IMG/VR virus record: IMGVR_UViG_3300002460_000608
Location: 1 to 29,382 of that record
DNA length: 29,382 nucleotides
Origin: a virus
Reading direction: 5' to 3' (one strand)
In this document: piece after piece, positions 14,060-22,400 of the stretch
Position numbering within the stretch: position 1 is the stretch's first letter
Layout of the letters: every line of letters starts with the position of its first letter
Translations under genes and position numbers: made by a program
The notes under the pieces: model-generated
Databases searched by the model: none
Told to the model about the DNA's origin: nothing
What the model saw: only the letters and a program-made list of their open reading frames with translations

Positions 14060-15075
14060 TAGTATGAATCTCCAAGGTAGTATAGATTTCTACCAGATGA
14101 AGCTTGTGGGTCACCGCCATCAGGGACTATTTGGGTAATAAGGTTACGAGGACGGACGCTATACCATAGCTCTGTAACACTCTTTGTGAACTTGGATTCT
14201 TGTGCGATAGCCGCCTGTTCTTGCCCATCTTCCCAGAGGGCATCAGCGACCACCCCTTCAACTATCTCATTGGCGCAGGGGATAATCGGGGCATCGTTGT
14301 CATTTGTGAGCGGATACCATCTTTTTTTGTACCAAATTTGGGCTGTGATTGCAGATGCTGGCGTCACGGACATTCTGACCCATTTGTATAGGGGAGCTCG
14401 TTCATTGGGAGCGAGCTTGGCTATAACATTGCTGGTAGTTGTTTTCTCTCGAACCGTGACTACTCCAACAAGGTCAGTTAAGACGGCACTAGATGAGCCA
14501 GCTGTTATCTGAAGCTCTGAGTCTGCATCATAAGTGTTTACGGAGTCCACAGCAGTAACTCCGGTAAGAGTTATATTCTCACCAACGGGCATCCCACTTA
14601 CTTCTCCAGTAATTCGAATAACCGCAGGACTAACATCTGAGGCTGAAGTGGATAATACCTGAACCTTATCTGCTATGGACATGAGGGCAGAGCAAGACTT
14701 CGACCCAATATCAATGTATTGGTCAGGATTACCAGTCTGTACATTACCCGAGACTTCAAGGTTTATGGCATTGAAGCGAACGTGATCCCGGATGTCATAG
14801 GCCGTAATCTCATTCCCATGGGTTGTATCCCACATTTTGATAATGGATTCTAGGTCATAGCGTAGTGAATAATCGCGGGTTCCAGATACCATAGACAGGT
14901 TGTATGACCTATTTAGCTCACTCCAAGGGAAAGATCGTAAGATTCGGTCGTAACGGGTACGACACCAATCTTTGACCTTTGGAAGGAGGTCGTTGGCGTT
15001 AGATGTACTAACCGATGTATTTTGTACAAGGGCTTGTGCTCTGACCTGTATCCTCTTGAAGGTATCATTTGTCAT
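14059..15075 (-). CDS. head-to-tail adaptor (tail tubular A-like)
   Basis: 338 residues. The N-terminal pattern NDLLPKVKDWCRTRYDRILR, then WSELNRSYNLSMVSGTRDYSL, then YDLESIIKMWDTTHGNEITA is that of podoviral tail tubular A / gp11-like adaptors. These have a helical start and the Y-x-L-P/R-x-D-L-x-x-I-x-x-V/M motif. A Thr/Ser-rich Ig-like beta insert lies at about 125-215, and the helical core resumes with IVEGVVADALWEDGQEQAA. It would sit between portal and hub. The stop overlaps the hub start. Confidence 0.72.
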   Translation of the reverse strand: MTNDTFKRIQVRAQALVQNTSVSTSNANDLLPKVKDWCRTRYDRILRSFPWSELNRSYNLSMVSGTRDYSLRYDLESIIKMWDTTHGNEITAYDIRDHVRFNAINLEVSGNVQTGNPDQYIDIGSKSCSALMSIADKVQVLSTSASDVSPAVIRITGEVSGMPVGENITLTGVTAVDSVNTYDADSELQITAGSSSAVLTDLVGVVTVREKTTTSNVIAKLAPNERAPLYKWVRMSVTPASAITAQIWYKKRWYPLTNDNDAPIIPCANEIVEGVVADALWEDGQEQAAIAQESKFTKSVTELWYSVRPRNLITQIVPDGGDPQASSGRNLYYLGDSY

Positions 15076-15701
15076 GAGACTCTAATCCCACCAATATTAG
15101 AAACATCAAAAGAATCCTCAACGCATAGAAATTTTGATATATCATTCATTACAATCTTAGGAGATTGACACAATTCTTCATATTTCACTATCAAACAATT
15201 TGATTCATTAGACTTAGATAGTACAAAGTTTGTACATTTGTCATAACGGTTAGATAGTTCCTCATCTGGTACATTTTGGTTCCAATAGGCATTACGCATA
15301 GAAGCTAAATTAGCTTCTTTCTCTCGCCATATAAGTATCCATTTTGGACTTACAAGCTCATTAAACATGTCGAAATGACCTCTTGTAAGCTCTGTCCATT
15401 TATCTCCAATGTAAGAGTAGCCATCTCCACAAAATCTCTGATATATATTGATCCATTCTTCACGAAGAATAGATACGAACTTTTCTTTATCATCCCTACC
15501 AATCTTCCAACCCATGATCGGGTTATACCATTTCTTGTATCTACCCATATCATCACTTAAGATCAGGTCTTGGAGCCATGCTATAAAAAATAGAGGCCCT
15601 TCCTCATTCTTCATTCTGATAGAAGGATGTGTTCCAATGGTTTCAGCCAATATGCTTGTACCACTACGCTCACACCCTGAAACTAGAAGATAATTAGGCA
15701 T
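15072..15701 (-). CDS. sulfotransferase-family protein
   Basis: 209 residues. The 5'-phosphosulfate-binding P-loop is clear: VSGCERSGTSIL at 7-18. The next features are E-T-I-G-T-H-P-S-I and a 3'-phosphate-binding region (WREKEANLASMRNAYWN, with the usual R-x-P-x-x-x-x-x-S pattern changed to R-E-K ... S-M-R). KYEELCQSPKIVM follows near the end, as in Sulfotransfer_3-type enzymes. The family moves sulfate from PAPS to sugars or other acceptors. It overlaps the adaptor gene (ATGA) and follows a glycosyltransferase gene (8-bp overlap), suggesting sulfation of a phage- or host-borne glycan. Confidence 0.8.
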   Translation of the reverse strand: MPNYLLVSGCERSGTSILAETIGTHPSIRMKNEEGPLFFIAWLQDLILSDDMGRYKKWYNPIMGWKIGRDDKEKFVSILREEWINIYQRFCGDGYSYIGDKWTELTRGHFDMFNELVSPKWILIWREKEANLASMRNAYWNQNVPDEELSNRYDKCTNFVLSKSNESNCLIVKYEELCQSPKIVMNDISKFLCVEDSFDVSNIGGIRVS

Positions 15702-16548
15702 ATAACTCTACTCGGCCTTTGTTCTCATGCATCTGCTGACAGTGAACCCAGTTATTTAGCATACTTTTAAATCCATGTTCTTTAATTAGAGGGCCATAGG
15801 TTACATCCGGCCCCATGATTCCCATAAGTTTGTTTTGCATTATGGTAGAACGAAATAAGTGGCCTCTGATAAGAGTACAACCGAATGTGGTTGACCCAAC
15901 TTCTTCTACCCCACCATGTTGCTTATCTACATAATAAACCTCATATTGAGTATCAACTGTTCCATTGGTTACAATATGGCGGGGATGACAATTCCAGGCT
16001 AATGTCTTGCCACGATGCCTTCCATTCGGGCGATATGGCACTCGACCGCAAATTTGACCAATGTGATTATTTTCCATATATGGGAGAAGTTGGGCATATG
16101 CGTCTTGAGGAGCAATGATATCGTCCTCAAAAAGTAGAACATAATCAGGGTCGTTGACATACTCTCTTGAGAAGTTATAACCATCTGTGATAGCCTGATT
16201 TCGATTAGTCCAATCGCCTCCCTTCTTATCACCTCCTTTAGCCACTTGATGCTCATGATTTAGCACTAGAGTATTGGAATGAAATCCAGAGAGGCTTAAG
16301 AACTCTTTTTTGAGTCGTATACCAAACTGCTTATTACCTTTAGTAAATCCGATCCATAATATGTGGGTCTTAGCCTTAGGAAACTTCATTTTGTGGAAGT
16401 TTCGTAGCCACATGTTAAACATCTTATCTCTGGCTACGAACATGGTAAGGACGGTTAGCTCGGGTCTACCTTTTTTTGAAATGATAGGTGTCACATCAAC
16501 ACCATCTCCCATAGCATAAACGCCATCACCGCCAAGACCTGTTCCCAT
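15694..16548 (-). CDS. GT-A type glycosyltransferase
   Basis: 284 residues. A Gly-rich N-terminal tail (MGTGLGGDGVYAMGDGV) is followed by PELTVLTMFVARD, the first strand of a GT-A fold. The DxD-type metal site is YVLLFEDDIIAP, with a later STTFGCTLIRGHLF and VTYGPLIKEHG. It resembles GT2/Anp1-like transferases using nucleotide sugars. The Gly-rich start is unusual and could anchor it to a virion protein, but this is inference. It follows the small virion gene at 16551 by 2 bp and overlaps the sulfotransferase. Confidence 0.75.
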   Translation of the reverse strand: MGTGLGGDGVYAMGDGVDVTPIISKKGRPELTVLTMFVARDKMFNMWLRNFHKMKFPKAKTHILWIGFTKGNKQFGIRLKKEFLSLSGFHSNTLVLNHEHQVAKGGDKKGGDWTNRNQAITDGYNFSREYVNDPDYVLLFEDDIIAPQDAYAQLLPYMENNHIGQICGRVPYRPNGRHRGKTLAWNCHPRHIVTNGTVDTQYEVYYVDKQHGGVEEVGSTTFGCTLIRGHLFRSTIMQNKLMGIMGPDVTYGPLIKEHGFKSMLNNWVHCQQMHENKGRVELYA

Positions 16549-16550
16549 GC

Positions 16551-16844
16551 TTATTTTCCCGGACCAGTGAAATAGATCAAGACTTGAGCCATATCGGTTA
16601 ACGTCTTTATGAACATAGAGTTCACTTGCACTCCTCCGTAATACTTGAAGAAGTTTCTTTGATTTGCGATATCAGATTCAGCTCTGAACAGTGTAGGGCC
16701 GCCATCCGTCTGCTGAATCAAGGTTACCCATGTATCTGCGGAAGCCGTATAATCAATTGCAAGAACCTTAATTGGAAATGTAACCTGAGTAATTGCTCCG
16801 GTTGTATCTACTACAAGGACGTTCTGACTGGTTGCGTTTGCCAT
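16551..16844 (-). CDS. small beta-rich virion protein
   Basis: 97 residues, ATG with AAGGAG upstream. It reads SQNVLVVDTTGAITQVTFPI, then IDYTASADTWVTLIQQTDGG, then a C-terminal FIKTLTDMAQVLIYFTG: an all-beta pattern. It is probably a head, neck or appendage protein; no enzymatic motif is seen. It lies between another small virion gene and the glycosyltransferase. Confidence 0.65.
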   Translation of the reverse strand: MANATSQNVLVVDTTGAITQVTFPIKVLAIDYTASADTWVTLIQQTDGGPTLFRAESDIANQRNFFKYYGGVQVNSMFIKTLTDMAQVLIYFTGPGK

Positions 16845-16853
16845 GAATTCTCC

Positions 16854-17309
16854 TTACGAAACTGTGACAGTAGTCCAAGTAAATCGGTTACCAAACTGAT
16901 CCTCAAATGTTCCACTGATAGCTGTTGGAGTATCAACATCATCTACAGTCAAGCTGATGGGCTTCCAGAACTGGTAGATGTTGTTGGATGAATGGGAGGT
17001 GACAAATTCTCCAGCTAGACCATATGTAGCTACGGTATCTTGACCGTCAGCAGTTACGCCCCACGTTCTTGCTGTATTGCCATTTCCAGTCCCATTGGTG
17101 GAGTTAGCCGCCCACCTACGAATGGTGATCCGGCTACCATCGTCACAGAGGACTGAGCCATCCAGGTCATTCTGATAAGTGACAGCCGAAGCTCCACCAT
17201 CAGTTAGGGTAAAGGTGAATGCCTCAGCATTAGTCACCATATGTTTATGGCCACTCATATCGGGGTAATTCCACTCATCAGTGTCGATTGTAATTGTTTT
17301 TACGGCCAA
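16854..17309 (-). CDS. beta-rich virion protein with TTG start
   Basis: 151 residues. The start is a TTG at 17309 placed 8 bases after AAGGAG; that ribosome site and the first codons lie inside the 3' end of the HNH gene. The protein reads KTITIDTDEWNYPDMSGHKH, then FTFTLTDGGASAVTYQNDLD, then RFTWTTVTVS: all-beta, probably decoration or appendage. The HNH insertion may have reshaped its 5' end. Confidence 0.65.
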   Translation of the reverse strand: MAVKTITIDTDEWNYPDMSGHKHMVTNAEAFTFTLTDGGASAVTYQNDLDGSVLCDDGSRITIRRWAANSTNGTGNGNTARTWGVTADGQDTVATYGLAGEFVTSHSSNNIYQFWKPISLTVDDVDTPTAISGTFEDQFGNRFTWTTVTVS

Positions 17310-17836
17310 GTTTGCAACTCCTTATTTTTTTGCCTTGCTCGACCCATATAAGTATCGGTCTTGGCATGGCAAGGTTTACACAATGTTCTACCATTACTTA
17401 ATTCAAATCTTAATTCATTAAAATATGCAAAAGGTTTAATATGGTCAGCCTCTAAATAAACTCCATTAGCATTACAATTCTGACAAGTAAAATTGTCTCT
17501 TTTAAATACTAAATTTCTCCAATCGGCATACCTTCTGCTATTTCTAATTATTTTGTTTTCTTTAGTAACTCCACCACGCCAATTACAATTATTTTCACGA
17601 TAATTTCCAAACCCCAGCGGCTTATATCTCCCAATAGCAGACTGCTTATAGCACTCAAAAGAACAATATTTTCTATTTTTTCTACGAGAACCACCATTCT
17701 TTGTGTAGTATTCAGAGTTACAGTTACTACAGATACGTGGTTTCGCTGGTCTGGAAACAACTCCCAAATGAGACAGTGAGAGATTTGCTATATGGATTTC
17801 AGATAATTTCTTACCTTTATTCCAAGCTTTTCTCAC
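17300..17836 (-). CDS. HNH homing endonuclease with NUMOD3-like start and zinc finger
   Basis: 178 residues from a GTG at 17836 with AGGAG upstream. Residues 3-25 (KAWNKGKKLSEIHIANLS...) match the NUMOD3 DNA-binding motif of GIY-YIG/HNH homing enzymes. A zinc-finger-like C36-C39-C58-C62 follows. The HNH core is C118/C121, D131-H132 (LEADHIKPF), N148 and C153-C156-H157. It would cut DNA at a homing site to spread itself. It is AT-rich and sits between a methyltransferase gene and a virion gene, overlapping the latter by 10 bp. Confidence 0.88.
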   Translation of the reverse strand: MRKAWNKGKKLSEIHIANLSLSHLGVVSRPAKPRICSNCNSEYYTKNGGSRRKNRKYCSFECYKQSAIGRYKPLGFGNYRENNCNWRGGVTKENKIIRNSRRYADWRNLVFKRDNFTCQNCNANGVYLEADHIKPFAYFNELRFELSNGRTLCKPCHAKTDTYMGRARQKNKELQTWP

Positions 17837-17844
17837 AATTTCTC

Positions 17845-18621
17845 CTAGAAAAATTTCTTTTGAGCGATTAAGTGAATGTCATCCCATACAGGGAATCGGT
17901 GCTCGTAGTTTTGGCGAGCTAGAATCACATTAAAGCCTAGATGTTCTAGGTGGCGAGTTATTGACCTTCTATTCCACATGATGTAATTCTCATCATGTTT
18001 CCAGTGGATGAAGCAGGAACTTGACCGAGTATTGATAAAATCAGTGTCTGGAGTCCCTATAAATATAATACCATCTTCAGCAAGAAGCTTATGGCAAAGC
18101 TCTAATGAACCTACCGGATTGTTAAAACATTCTAAAGTATTATAAATCCATATCATATTGTACTTTATGGATTCTGGAAACTTATGAGTCTCAAAGTCCT
18201 CAGATATGTAGTTATCCTGACTTACAATAGATGAGTTTTTATCAATAATGGTTGGAACCCATCCGCGCGATGCAAATGCTTCAGATTGATATGGGTTGAT
18301 TTGACCGACAAGCAGAACCCTCCTTCCATAGATTAACTCCTCAATAATTGGTGCATATACCTTGATTGGATACTGATACTCATCTTTCTTCTTCTCCCCA
18401 TACTCAACATATTTATCAATATAATTCCTATCATACTTAATGGATGGTTTCTGGGAATTAAATACTACTCCACAGGAGCAGGAGAACCATTTTGACTTCT
18501 TCTTTGTACTTGCATCCTGCATGTAATAAACATGGCAGACGTAAGCTGAACAAATTGGACAATTAGTTACTCTTAATTCCTCTTTCTCGATAATATCAAC
18601 CTTCTTTTTAAGATCTAGCAT
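17845..18621 (-). CDS. divergent class I methyltransferase-like protein with zinc ribbon
   Basis: 258 residues from the ATG at 18621, chosen for a perfect AGGAGG 6 bases upstream; an in-frame start at 18669 has no such site. The N-terminal ribbon is CPICSAYVCHV followed by FSCSCGVVF. The central strand GRRVLLVGQINPYQS stands where SAM motif I should be but lacks the G-x-G-x-G glycines. Later blocks IKYNMIWIYNTLECFNNPV and LLAEDGIIFIGTPD match methyltransferase motifs. It is similar in layout to the protein at 25789-26610. It is probably a sugar or glycan methyltransferase, or a non-catalytic relative. Confidence 0.7.
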   Translation of the reverse strand: MLDLKKKVDIIEKEELRVTNCPICSAYVCHVYYMQDASTKKKSKWFSCSCGVVFNSQKPSIKYDRNYIDKYVEYGEKKKDEYQYPIKVYAPIIEELIYGRRVLLVGQINPYQSEAFASRGWVPTIIDKNSSIVSQDNYISEDFETHKFPESIKYNMIWIYNTLECFNNPVGSLELCHKLLAEDGIIFIGTPDTDFINTRSSSCFIHWKHDENYIMWNRRSITRHLEHLGFNVILARQNYEHRFPVWDDIHLIAQKKFF

Positions 18622-19630
18622 TGTAGACCTCCTTAAATTTTGTATACACCTTATCCAGTGGTATGCCATCAGCCATACAGACGGAACTTCTAGTTATTGG
18701 ATTTAACGGACATTGTTGCTTCATGTCATAAATAAGGTAGAGACAAGGGGAGCATGGAGCTAACTTTTCATTAGATTCTATAGAGAAATCATTTATAAAA
18801 TATTTGGTTATGCATTCAATTGTATTGTGTCCAAGTAATCCAATTTTTGGTGTATCGAAGCAACCCGATGCATGAAGGAGTCCGGTATCTGGACTAATCA
18901 CCAAGTCCACAATGGAGGTAAGCGCCATACTCATCCTCATTGTTATTTTTCCAGAAAGCTTAGTTACATTCTTATCATCTATTGCATCTTCAAGAATCTG
19001 ACACTTTAAATCCCCAACTGTAATTATGTGGGCATCTGGATAATCATCCATGATCTTATTACACAAATCCATCATCCAAGGATAGGTCTTGTTAGTACCA
19101 CTACCAGATAGGCCGATAAGGACGTTGTAGCCAGGCTTCAGGTGCTTGCGGGCGTCATTAAGTTCCTTATTATCGAAGAATAGCTCAGGTCTTAGAAACT
19201 TAGCTATGCACTCTCTCCTGTATGATTCTGGCTCAGTAAGAGGCCATGTCCAATCTTCTTTTGCATGTTCAAAGCAATACTCGTAGAAGTTGCGATTAAA
19301 TCTAGCTATTCGTTCTTGCTTGGGGAGCTTGTAGTTGGGGGAGCGCGGATGTTGGGAGAGGGATACCTCAATAGATTCGTTAAGGTCGATCACCCTATCG
19401 CAGTTATGTTTCTTTCTCAGCCATTCAATATGTTTGCCCAATAACTCATTCTTAACATTCTTATCATGAGGAAGCATCTTGTAGATATGTGGGTTATTTT
19501 TGAATATCTGCTCTCCGCGCTCTCCACCAACATAAAATATCTTGTCACCCTTAGAATGTAGGTGACGAACAAGCGGAGTTACGACCAACCCATCTCCAAA
19601 TGCTCCGGTTCTCCATATGAGTGTATTCAT
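18608..19630 (-). CDS. GT9-family glycosyltransferase (heptosyltransferase-like) I
   Basis: 340 residues, ATG with AAAGGATT upstream. The N-terminal WRTGAFGDGLVVTPLVRHL is the GT9/ADP-heptose:LPS heptosyltransferase signature. The C-terminal half has VLIGLSGSGTNKTYPW, LVISPDTGLLHASGCF and the C-x-P-C type cluster APCSPCLYLIYD followed by CPLN. The family has a GT-B fold and uses ADP-heptose or other nucleotide sugars on LPS cores and, in some cases, proteins. It overlaps the next methyltransferase gene by 14 bp. Confidence 0.8.
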   Translation of the reverse strand: MNTLIWRTGAFGDGLVVTPLVRHLHSKGDKIFYVGGERGEQIFKNNPHIYKMLPHDKNVKNELLGKHIEWLRKKHNCDRVIDLNESIEVSLSQHPRSPNYKLPKQERIARFNRNFYEYCFEHAKEDWTWPLTEPESYRRECIAKFLRPELFFDNKELNDARKHLKPGYNVLIGLSGSGTNKTYPWMMDLCNKIMDDYPDAHIITVGDLKCQILEDAIDDKNVTKLSGKITMRMSMALTSIVDLVISPDTGLLHASGCFDTPKIGLLGHNTIECITKYFINDFSIESNEKLAPCSPCLYLIYDMKQQCPLNPITRSSVCMADGIPLDKVYTKFKEVYNARS

Positions 19631-19634
19631 CTAT

Positions 19635-20435
19635 TTAATCCTTTCTATATACTTCAAATGTTAACCTACCCCATGTCTTAGACTCTCCATCAAGAGGCAT
19701 TGAGGCCATTAGCTTCTGGTAGTCCAATCCGGCTAACTTCTCCAGCATTATTTTCTGATCTGTATCTACTACAATATTATTGGAACTTACCGTTACTGAA
19801 AGATGATGCAATACTATTGACTTTGGAACCAACATCACCTTCCAATGGTTGATTTTAGCTCTAAAGCAATAATCGGTATCAGAGCAATGATTTATCATCC
19901 TCTTGTCTAATAGCCCTATCTCCCTTATCATATCCATTCTAATAAGCGCAGAACATAAAGGTATCCAATTACATTCTATTGGACTGCTTGGCAACTTACT
20001 TTCATCTGCAAAATATTGATATCCTCTTATCAAATCTGACCCGCACAATTCCATACATTCAAATTTACGATCTTTGTGTCTGCGAACAGAAGCCGCTATT
20101 CCAATCGTTTTATCTGATTCTATGGTATCTACAAGATGTTTGAGAAAGTCGCGCTCAGGCTCCGTATCATTGTTTAACAACAACACATAATCATATTCAA
20201 ACTTTTGCGCCCATATAATCCCCGCATTACAAGCGGCTGTAAATCCAGAGTTTTTTTCCAACCTCAATAAATTAAATAAATCAGATTTATATCTATCAAT
20301 ATTGAATGGAACTTTAGAACCATCATCTACTATTAATATGTCATGATCGAAGCCAGCGTTCTTACAAACAAACTCAATACACCTCCTTGTGTATTCTTCT
20401 TTCCCATACATTGGAATTATTACGCAAATTTTCAT
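19635..20435 (-). CDS. GT2-family glycosyltransferase I
   Basis: 266 residues. GT-A fold markers: CVIIPMYGKEEYTRRCIEFV at the N-terminus, DILIVDDGS, NSGFTAACNAGI, the DxD-like VLLLNNDTEPERDF, then the acceptor-side IPLCSALIRMD and HCSDTDYCFRA. It transfers a nucleotide-activated sugar, probably in assembly of the cassette's glycan. The start overlaps the epimerase stop (ATGA). The D-x-D-Y-C motif also occurs in the GT2 at 24585-25358, so the two are probably related. Confidence 0.82.
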   Translation of the reverse strand: MKICVIIPMYGKEEYTRRCIEFVCKNAGFDHDILIVDDGSKVPFNIDRYKSDLFNLLRLEKNSGFTAACNAGIIWAQKFEYDYVLLLNNDTEPERDFLKHLVDTIESDKTIGIAASVRRHKDRKFECMELCGSDLIRGYQYFADESKLPSSPIECNWIPLCSALIRMDMIREIGLLDKRMINHCSDTDYCFRAKINHWKVMLVPKSIVLHHLSVTVSSNNIVVDTDQKIMLEKLAGLDYQKLMASMPLDGESKTWGRLTFEVYRKD

Positions 20436-21334
20436 TTCACATTCAACAAATCTAATGTTTCGTTGATTGATTTATGTAAATCACCTTCAAAATTAAATCC
20501 TAATTGAATAAACTTCTTATTTGAAATTGTGTATGAAAGCTGATTCATGATCCTACTATCAACATATTTTATTGATAAATCAGGAACTCTTTCTTTAATA
20601 ATATCTATTATATTCCTCACAGTAGTATTGATTGTAACTAGATTGAATATTTGGTTCGTACAATGGTTATCTATAACAAATTTTATAGCTCTTACAAAAT
20701 CATACAGGTCTAAATAGGGCCTATTTTGGTCAATTGCAGTTTTCCACACATTAATGGGTTGATTTATAGAAGCTTGAAAGCAAAATTTGTTTATAGCAGT
20801 GTGGAATCTAATTCCGTTAGATACCCCAAAAATAGTACCCATTCTGAATATGGTAAAACTAAGTCCATCCATATCCATTATTATCTTCTCTGATTCGATC
20901 TTTGATTCTGCGTATGGACTCTGAGGACTTAATTGAGTAGATGATTCGTCTACCTCTAGTATGGATACCCCATATACACTTGTTGTAGATGTGTAGATAA
21001 GATGACAACCTAATTTTGCACAAGCAGTTGCAACCCTTTTCGTTCCTTTTATATTAACCTCATCTACAATAGATTTCTTATCAAAACTGCTCTCAGCGTC
21101 AGTTATTGCGGCAAGATGTATAACAAAATCTGCTCCTTTAAATATGTTTACCAAATCTGAGGTCAGAATATCTGCTTCGATAAACTTATAATTAACTGTT
21201 GATGGGATATAAAATAACGAACAGTATCTTTGGGTGTAAAAGTTATCTACAAGTATCAATTCAGCGTCAAAAGGGAGATTATAAATTAGCTCAGAACCGA
21301 TATGACCCAAAGCGCCAGTAACAACTATTTTAAT
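20432..21334 (-). CDS. NAD-dependent epimerase/dehydratase (extended SDR)
   Basis: 300 residues if started at the ATT at 21334. A TTG at 21310 would give 292 residues but cuts off the first strand of the Rossmann fold. Upstream codons in frame read I-K-I-V-V-T-G-A-L-G-H-I-G, the expected G-x-x-G-x-x-G motif, and a stop lies two codons before the ATT. Other motifs are VIHLAAITDAESSF, LIYTSTTSVYG and the catalytic SPYAESK (Y133/K137 counted from the TTG). Such enzymes interconvert or dehydrate nucleotide sugars. The start seems to be non-canonical (ATT or ATA), coupled to the upstream gene, which ends at 21325. Confidence 0.8.
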   Translation of the reverse strand: MKIVVTGALGHIGSELIYNLPFDAELILVDNFYTQRYCSLFYIPSTVNYKFIEADILTSDLVNIFKGADFVIHLAAITDAESSFDKKSIVDEVNIKGTKRVATACAKLGCHLIYTSTTSVYGVSILEVDESSTQLSPQSPYAESKIESEKIIMDMDGLSFTIFRMGTIFGVSNGIRFHTAINKFCFQASINQPINVWKTAIDQNRPYLDLYDFVRAIKFVIDNHCTNQIFNLVTINTTVRNIIDIIKERVPDLSIKYVDSRIMNQLSYTISNKKFIQLGFNFEGDLHKSINETLDLLNVK

Positions 21335-22011
21335 AAATCACACATTTTCGTAATATCCAAACTTGTGTCTTTTGGAACCCAGTCTGGACATGGGATTGTT
21401 AAGATGTCTGGCTTGGTGCGTCTTGCGTAGGCTTCAAGAGTAGTCTTTTGGCCACCTACGTTCATTATTCCTGTGGCTTGGCTTAAAGTTGCTTTCAGGA
21501 CTAGATTAGCTATCTCGTCTACATAGAGTTTTGAGCTAACCTGACCCTCATATACTTTATCCCAAGGGAATGGGCGTGGGCCAAAGCTTAGACGTAGTAT
21601 GAGTGAGTTAGGAACCATGATTACTGAGCACTCCCCACCCAACTTTGACCATCCGAAGTTGTATGGGGGTTTGACCGGTTCATCTTCCTTGTGAGGGCCG
21701 GGGCCCTCATACACATAGTCAGTTGAGACGTAAACCATTCTGATGTTGGACTGTAGACAGACTAGGGCTAGGTTTGCAGTTCCTATGATGTTTGACTTGA
21801 TACCCCTCTCCGGCTGACTGTTGTGGAGGAGACAATCAGTATCTGCGGCAAGGTGAAGCACAACATCTGGATGGAAGTAATAGAGTTCACGCTCGATGGC
21901 TTCTAAGTTAGTGACATCAAATTTAGATCTTGTTGGGGCATATATTGAGGAATCTATCTTCAATATCTCAATACCCAACATACCGGAACCGCCAGTCATG
22001 AGTATCCTCAC
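21325..22011 (-). CDS. RmlD-like dTDP-4-keto sugar reductase
   Basis: 228 residues from a GTG at 22011 that overlaps the upstream stop (GTGA). Rossmann motif ILMTGGSGMLG at 3-13, VLHLAADTD at 51-59 and VYVSTDYVYEGPGP at 93-106 are RmlD-like. The catalytic Y-x-x-x-K is F-G-W-S-K at 119-123, so the usual Tyr is Phe, although Y117 is two residues away. The protein is shorter than RmlD (usually about 290), mainly at the C-terminus. It may reduce a 4-keto deoxysugar or be catalytically altered. Confidence 0.75.
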   Translation of the reverse strand: MRILMTGGSGMLGIEILKIDSSIYAPTRSKFDVTNLEAIERELYYFHPDVVLHLAADTDCLLHNSQPERGIKSNIIGTANLALVCLQSNIRMVYVSTDYVYEGPGPHKEDEPVKPPYNFGWSKLGGECSVIMVPNSLILRLSFGPRPFPWDKVYEGQVSSKLYVDEIANLVLKATLSQATGIMNVGGQKTTLEAYARRTKPDILTIPCPDWVPKDTSLDITKMCDLLK

Positions 22012-22400
22012 GATATTAAATCCTTATATTCTTCATAATCCCTAATATAATCAGACTCATCAAACGGATGGCTTGCTAGACCAACTAGAATAGTGTCTCT
22101 GGATTGATAGAACTGAGAAGACCAAACCATTGGGGGAATATATAGACCAATATTATCAGATGAACTGATGCAAAACTTCCTCTCACTTTCTAAGTTATCA
22201 CAAATAATATCCACGCTTCCTTTGATACAAATAAGAAGTTGTTTACATTTCTTATGAGCATGATGTCCCCGAATATAGCTAGGCTTTACCATGGAAACAT
22301 AAAATATTCTCTTTACGTCAAATGGTGTCTCTAAAAATGAGATATCTCCATTCATTTCACTTATATAATTTATCTTAATCAACTCAACATTATTAATCAT
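22008..22400 (-). CDS. FdtA/WxcM-like dTDP-4-oxo-6-deoxyhexose 3,4-ketoisomerase
   Basis: 130 residues, cupin fold. IRGHHAHKKCKQLLICIKGS at 43-62 carries the family's R-G-x-H-A-H-K motif, with R44, H47 and H49 as likely active-site residues. YIPPMVWSS is the second cupin half. FdtA-type enzymes move the keto group of dTDP-4-oxo-6-deoxyglucose from C4 to C3, making the substrate for a 3-aminotransferase. The neighbouring gene encodes just such an aminotransferase and overlaps by 4 bp. Confidence 0.83.
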   Translation of the reverse strand: MINNVELIKINYISEMNGDISFLETPFDVKRIFYVSMVKPSYIRGHHAHKKCKQLLICIKGSVDIICDNLESERKFCISSSDNIGLYIPPMVWSSQFYQSRDTILVGLASHPFDESDYIRDYEEYKDLIS

